DNA from: Echinostoma caproni
Taxonomy: Eukaryota; Platyhelminthes; Trematoda; Plagiorchiida; Echinostomatidae
Assembly (NCBI GenBank): GCA_900618425.1
Contig: UZAN01040029.1
Coordinates: 15,404 to 79,403 of the forward strand
Direction of reading: 5' to 3'
DNA length: 64,000 nt
Shown: positions 42,101-54,100 of the stretch, piece by piece
Layout of the letters: each line of letters starts with the position of its first letter
How positions within the stretch are numbered: the stretch's first letter is position 1
The notes under the pieces: model-generated
The model's input: the letters and a program-made list of their open reading frames with translations, nothing else
Database searches by the model: none
What the model was told of the DNA's origin: nothing
Made by a program: the position numbers and the translations under genes

Positions 42101-45100
42101 TCTGATTGCATGCAGTTTTCATTTGTGCCGCAGAAGAAGGTCAAACACAGAACAATGTGAACTGCTGATAGAACGATGTAGGATGCAACAGTAGTGATTT
42201 AAAAATGGGATGCAGAGTCTCAGTCAGAGAAATTAAAAGTCGCGATCCGAAAAAGCAGGACCAGACAGAAGGACGACTGGTGTTGAATGATGAAAAAATT
42301 ACACGTATACAGCCTAGGATCCAAATGCTTAAAGAAAGGGAACAAGAGACGGTGAGATCTCTTGAAGGAAGTAATTGAGCCTCTGATAGGAAAGGAATAA
42401 GGGGTGATGCTCAATTCCCGTTATCGCGGTATATGTACGAACGTCTGTGCTCATCACTAGTGCAGTTTTCAACATCAAAGAAACAATTAGCACTGATGAG
42501 TTCATGGGCCTCAACCAGTGCAACTGAAGGACTCGTGACCGATCCGGGATGAACTGTAATTTCAAAACAACACACAACGGACTAATCATTGAAACCTAAA
42601 AAGGGGCTATCAGCCTATTTGGGCAGATTATGTGCTTGCTCACATGTATGGAGCAACCATGGAAATGTACACGCGCTGCGACTAAGGACAGTAAGTGCGA
42701 CAGCTGTCATCTTGCTATAAATCATTGCGATAACCGTTTTCACACACCATGCACTGAACAATATCACTAATGGAAGAAATTCGAATCAACCGGACTGCTG
42801 CCTCTGCAGCCGGTGCTGCTGTTACTGTCACTAAAGTCCAACGAGAATGACAAAAATTAGAATTTACGGGAAATTTCACTAAATGACTAGAACAAATGAG
42901 GTGCATTCGAAGGTATAAAACATTGAATTTTATGACAAAAATGAAATGAATTTCTGATGCAATTATATCTGCCTACATTTAGAAAAAAAGCAAACTATCA
43001 CCTTTTGCCAAAATATATCGTTTCAGTGCCTGATGAAGGGCGTAACCGACATATACTTTAATTAGAACTTATTGAACAAAATATAGAAATTTTTATCGCA
43101 TGGAACATAAAATCCGATTTACTTTTTCTTAGATAACGGTACGGATTCCGTGACCACGGGCAATTAAATTAACTGGTTGCTCACGAGGTACTTTACCTGT
43201 AATCTCATCCATTGATGATTGCGGTCAATCTAGTATATCATAACAGATCTGGGACAACATATTACTTACTTACTGTGCTTTTACCTTACGGTGGTTGACT
43301 CCTGGGAGAGGATAAGCCAGCTTCATGGATAGCCCGAATTGCTACTGCCAATCCTCGGCGGTCTGTGGCAAGATCAGCGCAGATTGTGATCCAGCTTAAT
43401 TTCCATTGGCGAATGCCGTAGACGGAGTGGCGACCAAGGTTTTCTGTTTCCTTTCGCATCGTGTCAAGCCAGGTTTCCAGTTTTTCACCGTGTCGACAGC
43501 TCCAGTTCGGGCAGGGAGATGAGGCTGTCAGGTTTGGTCAGATCGTTATCAGACTTACGAAATATGTAACGAAATTATCGTAATCGCCACCAATTCCTGA
43601 CCGCTTCATTTGAGAGCTGATCCTTTCATCGTACTCCCAGTGATCGAAGATTTCTAACCGTCGACAGTGTCGACTCTAAGTGGCCAAGTTTCACAGCCGA
43701 ATAGCAAAACACAAAGGACTACTGCGGAGAAAACTCGGATTTTTGTCTCAAGGCTGATTTCATTTCTCTGCCAAAGGGAAACTGATGGTGATATTCCAAG
43801 AGTCTTCACAGCGAATATTTGGTCAACGCAGCCCAAACTGGGGCGGAATCCCTTCTGGTTAGAACGAGTGCACGCGTACCTTGTTGCAGCAAAGCGGTTC
43901 AGCAAAAGTTGTGCAAATCCTTGCCCGCCACATCAAGTAAACTGATAAAGCTGTAGTTTTTGCACATTGATTTGTCACCCTTTTTAGGAAAGGTAGTAAA
44001 ATCGATGTGGTCCAGTTAGTTTGGCAAACTTTGGTTTCCAGGATTGTACACAGTAAACTATGGAGAGGGTTTTAAATGACTGCAAAACATTTTGCGTAGA
44101 TTTCGGCAGGTATCCCGTCCTCACCGGGAGATCTCTGTGGCTTGATATGGTTGATGATATCTTAGACTTCTTCTACTGATGGCGGAGCGCAGTTAGCTTC
44201 GTATGGCGAAGATAGCGAGGAGGACACACACGGAATTTGGATTTGAGGGCGATTGAGAGGAAAACTGAAGTGTGTCGGCGTGTTACCAATCTTTGGAACG
44301 TTAATCCGGGTTAGTCGCATGTAACAAACAACTTCCTCGACAAAATATTACCATCATGCATGTTTATGATGAATGTGATAGGGACTGTGAATGCTGTGAC
44401 ACATTTATACCTTCTGCAACATGTAACTCTGCACAACAGTACCGCGAGTACTTTTCCCATAAATGGTTTATGGCAAGGTGTTGGTTCTGTTCACGACTTC
44501 GAGGAGTGCTAGGCTACCTTGCTGTTGAGACCTTTTGTCTGTCACTAATACAAGTCCCGGGGCTTAGGTAGTGGGTTTCTGTAATGTAACAGTAAGTCAT
44601 CCTGACTCTGAGGTAAACTGTTTTTTTATGTATATCACTCTGAGGTGTGTATTACAAATGATATCGATACTAATCACTACAGCCCTGTTTATAGTTGCAG
44701 TGTAATTCCTACTATTCTAATCATCTTTCAAAATACAGTAATATTTGACAGAAGACACGTTTCAGCTGCCCCATGCTTGTTCGGTTCCCTTCAGGGACTT
44801 GCACGAGCTTTTCCAATAACCAGGTCTAAATAGTGTCCTAAACGGAAAGAAGTTGGTGGTAACACATCTATTTATTGATCGAGGGTCCTTATCACGTAAC
44901 TCGGAAATGTCTGCTTGCACAATCGAATCTGTCAGAATTTCGCATGGTCGTATATGTGCATACGCTCACTGGTTGATTTTATGCAGTCACGTGTTCATGT
45001 ACCTGGAACGAATTCGCTCCCGTATGTGTGCCGCTGGAATATGTAATTTCGTGTACTTTGACTAACAAACGATATCCGTCCAACAAGAACGTGCCTTTTG

Positions 45101-48100
45101 GCTATTGGACACTCTTATCACACGTTAAACCATATAATATGTTCGTGTTCTTCCGACCTATTTGGCAATGTTTTCAATTGAGCTTTTATGCTGGATTGTT
45201 CAGCCGGATTAAAGCAGTGATAAAACGGAGTGAAAAGCACATCTGAAATGGTACTTGTTGTGAATCTTCACTCCATGTACTTTTGCTGGATATGAGTTTG
45301 ACACGGTGCGGCCAATGGGCTCTGTTGACAAACTTTGTTTTGTTTACGAAGGTACCTTTGTCATGGGAAGTTGATCTGTCCGTCACTGGTTAAGTGTTTC
45401 CAATGCAGTGTACATCTTTATATCGTCGTATCTGGGGAATTAGCAATCTCCCAATAAATGAAACTCGCACCCAAGGCCGGTAACCGTGCCCGGTACTTAA
45501 GAACAGTGGAACAGGTTAATCAAAACATGATACCCCACACTGATGGAGCCATTTGCTCGAGTTGTTGGGTGTCTGCTATGTAACTCAAGAGTAAGGGCGT
45601 CAACCCAAAGGTTCGCAGTTAGAATCCCGACAGGAACCCAAGGCGTACACATTGCTGACCAGTCCCAAACAGGGTGAAACAGCTGTCTAGTTGTCGCTCA
45701 TCAAAGAGATTTCTGTCACATGTAACTATAGAGCCTTATTTCACTAAGTTTGTTAGTAGTCATGAGCAGTACACATCTATCGACCTCGCGAATCACCATC
45801 GGTTAAAGTTCGGTACGGATGAGGGCTATGTCATGCTGCGAGCCAGCCCGGATAGCTCCAAAGGTCGGTACGTCAGATAACCAATCCGTCGTGCTCGGGT
45901 TCTAATCATCACAAACTAACTAAATCTTCCAAAGATCGATCGAGGTGACTCTCTTCTGTATTTTATCTACTTAGACATCTTTTCCTTCAAACATTTACGT
46001 CAAATCAGTCAGCACCTTATACATAGTACAGAATAGTGACACAAGTGACGTGTTTGGATGAAACCTGACTTCTGAAGTGCAATAACCCCGATAATCAATC
46101 CTCATAACTGCAAGGCCATAGCATCATCATAGACAAGCCCGTTCTTGTTATCACTTCTGTTCAAATCAGACAATCGTCAATATCGGTTCGACGCAACGTT
46201 TCGTTTTCTCCAACAACACTGGTCAGACTGAACACGTTCTGAAACCAACATGGTGTGAACCCCCTGAGTGAGAAGATTATTAGACTTCTGTGGTGTTGAC
46301 GTGTGGTCGAAACTGTCTAGTCCATCCACGAAACAGGACAATTGTTCATTCCTATTCGTAGCGCAGTTTTTTCTCAAAAGTCAAATCAGCTGTCCGTATG
46401 CGTATGTTCCTGTCCGATGAAACCATTTGAGCCGAACCATCGTGACTTTAGTTCATGCGTGGTTTTCCGATTGTCTCAAGGAGTGAGCAGATGCGTTCAT
46501 CTTCGCCTCCCCGCCCCCTCTCCCTACTCCGTTCCGATGAATCATGCAAGTGTGGACAAGAACTGATCAGCCTCAACTAGCACGTGTAAGCAAAGAGAAG
46601 AATTATGGTGACTCACCGATCAGTCGGGTGTTCTACCTTCCAAATATAGTTGCACTCTGCTTGTGTAAAGAGCAGCGCTACGTCGTGCCAACTTAGCAAA
46701 ACCCCAGAACGAAAGAAAGAGAGAACTCACGATGAGAATGACAGGAAAAAATTGCCAGCAAGTCAGCGTAATCCGAACTGCTCTTTTTAATTCAAGTTGG
46801 AGCCTCAGCAGAACTTGCACAAAGAAGACCGTTTCACACCGTTTTCAAAACGTTTCATACACGCAAGCTCTATTATCGTTTTCAAGGTGGTTGAAAAAGT
46901 AAACCGTTTGATTCTGCGATCTCTTTTTAGTCCTTTATCTTATCGGGTTCATTGACACACTTTACACTGATCGTAAGACTTGGTATCTGTATGAGAACAA
47001 TTGTGGACATCGACTTGTGTGTTTGAGAAGTGGGGCGATCCGGTCCATCACAAGTGTGATGGTTACGTTGTGAATATGACCGAAGGGTTCCAACTCGTGT
47101 CGAGAGTCAAAAAGAATAGCATAAGCACAAGATTTTGCATGTGAATTGAAGCGGATGCACTCGGCGTCCATCTATACCAATTTATCAACACCTGGTCGCC
47201 TCTATACCCTGTCTGCTGTCGTTCCCTCTCCTGTACAGCACAATTTGAAATTAGCTTCCAAGCTAATGACTTCCGTATGCCCTACTAAGGTTTTCACAAT
47301 TCCCTGTGCTGTTGCACGAGATACCGTGAGGTTATGTTGTTCAAAAAGTACGCTCTCTATCTTTTTACTTTTGACAATCTCACTTTTTGACATGCACTCC
47401 TTCCAGCTCAAATATTAAAACATCTCTGGCATTTTCTTTTTCGTTTCTGGAGTTGCATCTTTCTCACCTGGGGTGCTTACTTCCGCGTATATAAACGCGG
47501 ATTGTTCCTTCAGTTGGGTTGGCATATTACTAGAAAATAGTGCATTGACCGTCCTATTGTGTTGAATCTGGCTCTTCCTGTTCCTTCCTCATCGATACCA
47601 TTCATCCGAAAACTAATCAAAGGTGATCTACGGTAAACTCTGTCGTTCAGTCGAGCAAAATCACTAAGCAGGTGCATTCATGTCATTCAAATCAAATCAA
47701 TTCAGTCAATAACGCTTCATATATTTAAAGGATGGATTTTCAGCACTTTATGATATTTTTTCTCTTCTTTGCCTAATTCACTTTGTCCTATCCCCCTTCC
47801 TCTCTCTCTCTTCTCTGCATCAGTTCCCGTCAATGTGTGAGAAGCTGAAATTCACGCTCTACGATTGGTAGGTTGCACATGACCTTTTATTTTCAATAAT
47901 CTCTCTGCATACTGTCTTTTTTCTTGGAACAACCACAGCCACAAATGTGGTGATACTCTGGCCTACCCTTGCCGATATATGGACTTCATTACTAATATAT
48001 ATAATGAACAATAATAATATATTTAATAAAACATACACATATTCACTTATAAATTGATTTGTAGCCTGAAACCACCATTGATATAAGTGATATTCTGACT

Positions 48101-51100
48101 TGAGTCTTTTAGAAGGATGAATATTTTAGGGCCTCGGAACTGCAGATTCATCGGTATATCCGGCCGGATTTGATCTGTCTCTGTCTAGAATAATTATTTT
48201 CACTTGGCAGAAATAATTTTATTTTACTAAGGACTTAGTTGCTGAGCAGGGAACACGGAAACGTAGATGGAACAACTCTGCACATCTGATTTGCATTACT
48301 CAACTGTCACCTATGGTCAGTTTGTGTCCGTTGTTTGCGATGAAGATAGAAATTCACGGGTAGAACGTGAATAACTCAATCTCGTGCCTGCAAACAAAAC
48401 GAGTTAATATCGGTACAGACAAATATCGAATTAATAAGTTAATTCATTTTATCGATAGTCACCGGGGTCAGTATTGGAGCGGTTCCCCTTGAGACAAATA
48501 AAATTTTCAGAATATACTTATGCGCATCCTTTATAGACAATGTTGAAAAGCCTGTTACGGTTACTAGTTGATGGGGAGGCAGAATGCTCTCTTGTATTTG
48601 GGATTCAGTCCTCAGAATAACTTGCATTGATGATGGTAGCCAACAAGATTGAAATAATGATAATTTGCCTTCTGGTCATTCATTGCATTTCTTTATCATT
48701 GTTATCATCCTTGAGTTCGCAACAACCGTTTGCCATTTAATAGAACTCTGAGTTTATATTCTGATGAACTCATTCATTTACGATCATTCGAATTTTATTT
48801 CATCTATCCAGAGAAAACACCTGAGTCAACACTGATTTGTGCTTCAATTAAACCAAACTCATTTTTTCATGAAGACTGATTCAGTAAAATGCGGACTGTG
48901 ATTTGTCCTTTAGACTAATTTTAGTTTATTGATTTATTAGGACGTGACCATTGAGATTATCATATGCGATCCGTTTCACATACATCACTCGTTCCGGATG
49001 TGTTCATTTTGCACAGCGATCGTGCGCGCGCGCACGCGCACCACGTTCCTCTCCCCAATTGCGTCATTTTTATTTCATTTAGTTTGCACAATCCATGCTG
49101 AGCATGGAACACTTCATTGCATTTGCCAATATGGATGCGTGTCAGCGCGTACCTACACATACACGATATTCAAGTCTTAGTGTCAAACCGCACGCAAATC
49201 ACGTTTCTCCTACCAGATACTGTTCGCTGCCGTTTACCGACGCGCACTCAGTGAATACGGTAATCAGTATGGTGTTCATTATCCCCCCCCCCGTCCTAAT
49301 GTCACATGGGTGCGTACGCTTGGTCATAAAGGTTAACAGTTGAACAAACCAACTTGCTAATCTGTAAAATAGGGATGAATATGACAACTCGAGGGTGAGA
49401 CCATTGATTGACAAGCAGAAGAAACGATGTTTGCTTTGTCTTCCCTCAAATCATGGACATGGACTTGTAAAACGTCAAAAAGGTCGCTTAGGTCTGCGGC
49501 AAATATGTCGACAAATATGGCCAAGTGGCGAATGAACACTGACTGCAGGCTCCCATGCAACACAGGGATCGATCAGTATAAGACAAACAGGGTCAGTCGC
49601 TTTGGATACTATCGGCATTCTCCGGCTGACCTAACCTTGAATCGATCTACGTAGGACGCATACCATAAACACACGATCAAACAGCTCCGTTGACCTCGGA
49701 ATTATTTCCCGACGGATGCGAAAAAACAACTGGCACTCGGAAATTCTCACCAATTTCACGATGTTGAAAATGCAACCTATTTTATTGATGAAACGTGTAC
49801 TAGTTGAGTTCCTTGAGTAAAAGATTATCAACGTGCACTAACGGAGCTACAAAAACAACGACAAGTGTTCATAGGTTTCTCTCAGTGTTTGCAAGATTTC
49901 ATCGGTTGAGACATTTTGCGGCGATAGGTTTAGCGCCAGCAATATGGTATTGAGATAGGTTACCGGAACTGCAGATGGACCACGTCGATAAGAGAACTCG
50001 TAATATTTTGAAGCTGGTGTCTCTTTTATTATAAGCCTTTATCAAGAAGTTCCGCAGTGAGTATAGCAACCCAGTATGGCTCATCTATTTTCTAGTGAAA
50101 AAATATTGATCTCATTGAGAGGATACAGTCAAACCTCATCTAATGATTGCATATAGATTACGAAGCACACAAACATGCACTTGGAAATAGTTGAAAAGCG
50201 AGTAGTTCTCGGTTCTTAATTCATAATGCCCTTCCCGGTTCGATCGATCGATCAGTCGACCACAGCGAGTCCAGGCCTGATTCATGTCCACGAGAACGAA
50301 TATTATGTTGGGATTACACAGTGATGGAATAGATGGTCAATTGTGTTTGTGTACGTATGCATGTATGCATATGTGGAAACACAATTAATAGCAGACCCAA
50401 GTGATCTTACGTCATGCATTGCAAATAGACCCGGATGGGATGGGTGATCAAATGAGTAAAGTGCATCGTCTGTATTCGGTCGTAGCACGGGGCCGTGACT
50501 CAAATGGTATCCATACGCAATCTTGCACATAAGAACAAACAGACTTGGAATATTGAAGCACTGATTCAATAATTTGAATGATTGGGAGCTGAATGGGGAA
50601 CGGTTTAGACGGCAACTGCTCGAATTCGGAGCCAACTTGTACTCACATCTTACTTGGAATCCCGGTCAGTTTTTCTTGCTCGACTCGGTAGGTCAATGTG
50701 TATGTGTGTGTATCCCGTTCGTGTACTGATTTTTCCCGCATCCCACACACATACACACAAAAATGCACACGTGATCTGTTCAATTTGATACAGGGATCGC
50801 GTTGGCAACAATGACGCTATAGCGACCGGGCAAATTGTCATGTCACATATTTCGGCTTTCCTTGAAAATGATGAGGGTTAGTGTCATATACATGTGCCTG
50901 CTTGTCTTTGTCCGTACCTGCGCGCTTTCAACTAATCCTGGTCATGCGTAACAATTTCAATTTTGGCTTGGCTAATCCACAAATGTACAATCCCTAATTG
51001 GCTCACTTGCATATCAATGGTGAATCGCTTCTGAATAACACCAGGAGATTCTTCTCATTATTGCATTCATTGTTCCACTCAGTAACAATAACTGACATTT

Positions 51101-54100
51101 TTACAATCAAAACTTCCAGTAATTTTATTCATCATCGGATAAACGTTTGCTTAAACGTGATTGGTTTATTTGAATAAGTAGGGCAGTGGAAACTAACCGG
51201 TATAAGGTCAAACGTGCAATGCACTAAGTGTTTTCCGGTGGTGAACAGATCTCATTTTGTGCTCACTCACTGAACCAACCGATGTTTCACCCTTAATTAG
51301 TCGGTCAAATTAAGTGTTTATCGAGCCTTATGAATCAAAACAAATATATAACGAAGCATATGTATTGTGAAAATGAGTTCAAATCACTACAGTTAATCTA
51401 AACAATTTAGTCCAAACGTGTGCGATCCCGTTGGTACAGATTGGGTCTTACGTTCTCCATTGGAAACTGACTTCAAGTCATAGATGCTAAAGTACTCGTT
51501 AATCTTCGTCGCCCTTTAAATCACCGTGGTTATAAAAAAACAGGTGTTGTCCAAATCACATACCATTTCGTGAGAGAGAGAAACAACAATAAAATAGTAA
51601 CTAGATCCAACGAGGACATACGTCATGGTTGATTAGGAAATGTTCACCACCCGCTTTGGTCACACCCGACGTAAAATATATGAATTTGGCATCCATCCTA
51701 TACCTAACCAATCAAAGTGAAGGTATGGTATCTTTTACAACACTCACTATTCACGATTATTAGCTTCGCCAATATGCGCAATCTTTTTTGTAATAGTGCA
51801 CGGCTTTGGCCAAGTGCTTTTCGTCGATTGGGTGCGTTCTATTTGATTTATATATTAAAATAATCCTGTCTACATTGTTCCAGTTATTTATGTCACACAT
51901 TGGTTTCTTCACACTTAATCTAATCTCATCGATTTGCACGCTATCGTGCCGATTTTCGCTTTCCTCTCCATCTCTCTCCTGCGGTGACTGACTCAGGGAT
52001 CGTGTCACCGATGATGACGCGATCGGGTCGAGCTATATAAATCTATCATGCATTTCCACTTCTGATATTGATGGTAGGTCAATTGTGAGACCAATGCACG
52101 TCTACCCGATCCTCATCAGCTATATTTCATCTCGTTCGCACAATTTTGCCCACCCCAAATACAATTCCCATTCCCTTAAATCATTGTTTGCTTCATCCCT
52201 CTGAACATCAATCCGGCATTGTTCATTTCGTCTGCTCTTGATCGGTAGATAGCACTCGAATTTTATCGCATAACCAACTACCCGCTGCATGCGTTTTTTA
52301 TACTACCTTCCTGTAAAGATGCATGTGTGACAAACGGCATCACCAAAGTACCAATAGTTCGGAACTGCCTGAAGACGTGTCTGCCTCTCTCTAAGTCAGT
52401 CGGTCTGTGAATCTGAATTTCGATCTGTTTGTCTATCAGCTCCGCCCGAATGTCTATCCATCCGTCTCTCCGAATGTTTGTCTGTCTAAATATTTGTATA
52501 CCATCTTTACCCGAGGTTTATCTGAGTTTCGGTGGTGTCCAGATCGATCAATCACACGTGTTATTTGACCGTGCGGAATAGGTAATACAAAACCGAAAAG
52601 CAGCCTAGTGAGGGTAAATAGATGGTAATTTTATCGATTCTATTGTGATAAGTATTGTTAAAAATTGCCTCCTTTTTCTCTATCAGCCTCGGTTGTGTAC
52701 AGCTTGCCACTGCTTTCCACTGGATTTGAACTACTTGCCACCGACGTGAGGGCAGAAGTCATTATTCCGTGAATTCCATAGTTGGCAGCGATGACCTACG
52801 CGAGTCCAGATCGTTTTCAGACTAGTTCAGTTGAATTTTCGTTGACCGGGTGTGTTGTTTGCATGTTTGGGCTTCACAGATTTACTAGTGTTTAATGGCC
52901 CGCTGGTGATGAATACTCGAGTAATAAAACACTGTTATACTTGCGTTTTGAAAGGAAATTACCAAAGAAACCATTCATTTCGGTGAATTTCCTTTTCAGC
53001 TCGAATTCATTTTTTGTTAATATCCTCCTCATCATCATCATTATCAAAATCATCCGAGTCATCAGCACCGACGATTAGCAGCAGTGTCTAAGAGCATTGT
53101 GGTTTTTCACCTGGCAAGTGATATCTCTGCAGCAAGAAACCATGAATGCCTATAAATAAGATCAAGAAGTGTGAAAATCTGTGCCACGTTCAAATTGGCC
53201 TGCCGTTTCAACCCGGTTGTCCCGGTGATCTGTTGTGAAAAGGCTTAAGTAGCACCTAGTAAAAACCATCAATTCACTTTTTCTGTACCACCTTTTATGC
53301 AATGCATCGATCAGCACTGTTCGGCTCTGTTCTATTTATCGCTGTGCGTGGTGATCATGTGATTTTGAAAAATACAGTTTATGATTGCAAATCGTATCCG
53401 CATTGACAAGCATTTAATGGTTCATTCGTGGAACTGGATCATTCATAGCAATGGACAATGGTCAACAGAACTGGACTGGTTCAGTTTAGCATGGATCTGG
53501 TCGTTAATCCTGTCGAAGTGGGAATAAACTATTGATCGATAGCCACGTTCGTATACGGAGGCGCTAAAAATCCATCAGGTCAGGAAACGCAGAGCTATTC
53601 GCTAGTATGATGTTCACGTGGACGGATGGAATCAGGTATAATCAGGATGCGGTTCCGACATATATCGGACGCAGCCCATGAATTCTCACTAGTAACCGAA
53701 CTCATTGGTTCAAACAATCAAAGATTGGATATCACAAATTAAGTGACCGCCGTAAGTCGAATAGAATCAAATGGTGGAAACATCAGGTCAACTGATGTGT
53801 TCAGACATACCTGGATGGAACTGTCGAGAGAGATCTGTATACTCCATCCCCGTTTTGAAACCAGGGTTAGAAAGCATCTGGTGTTTAACCGATTAGATTG
53901 AAGAAATATCCTCAGCCTTAGCAATTGCAGGTTTAAGGTGGTCCATGAGATTCTGGCAAATGATAACTCGGAGCAATAGTGAAATAGAAAATTTGCTTTA
54001 TTTTATTTGTTGCGAGCAGAGATCGCCATGTATTACTGCTGTTTTTTTCTTTCATAAGTACAAATTTTGATTAAAAATTGATCGTGATTGTGCTCGCCAA

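Larger units (their letters stand above)
40448..47823 (+). other. Ferlin intron 10
   Basis: 7376 bp. It contains antisense CR1-like (41126-42200) and RTE-like (43262-44335) remnants, a SINE-like fragment (45590-45700) and a weak coding-like minus segment (46962-47411). It ends in a long pyrimidine tract before exon 11. 44340-45580 and 45710-46950 show nothing I can support. Confidence 0.75.

Noticed and set aside
47146..47418. Plus-strand 90-codon frame in intron 10
   Set aside because: Overlaps the minus-strand candidate, has no domain and no splice context.
48944..49180. Possible extra C2 exon reading DVTIEIIICDP after a TTAG acceptor-like site
   Set aside because: Exons 11 and 12 already join in phase to give an uninterrupted conserved YDWDRV motif, and no suitable donor follows.
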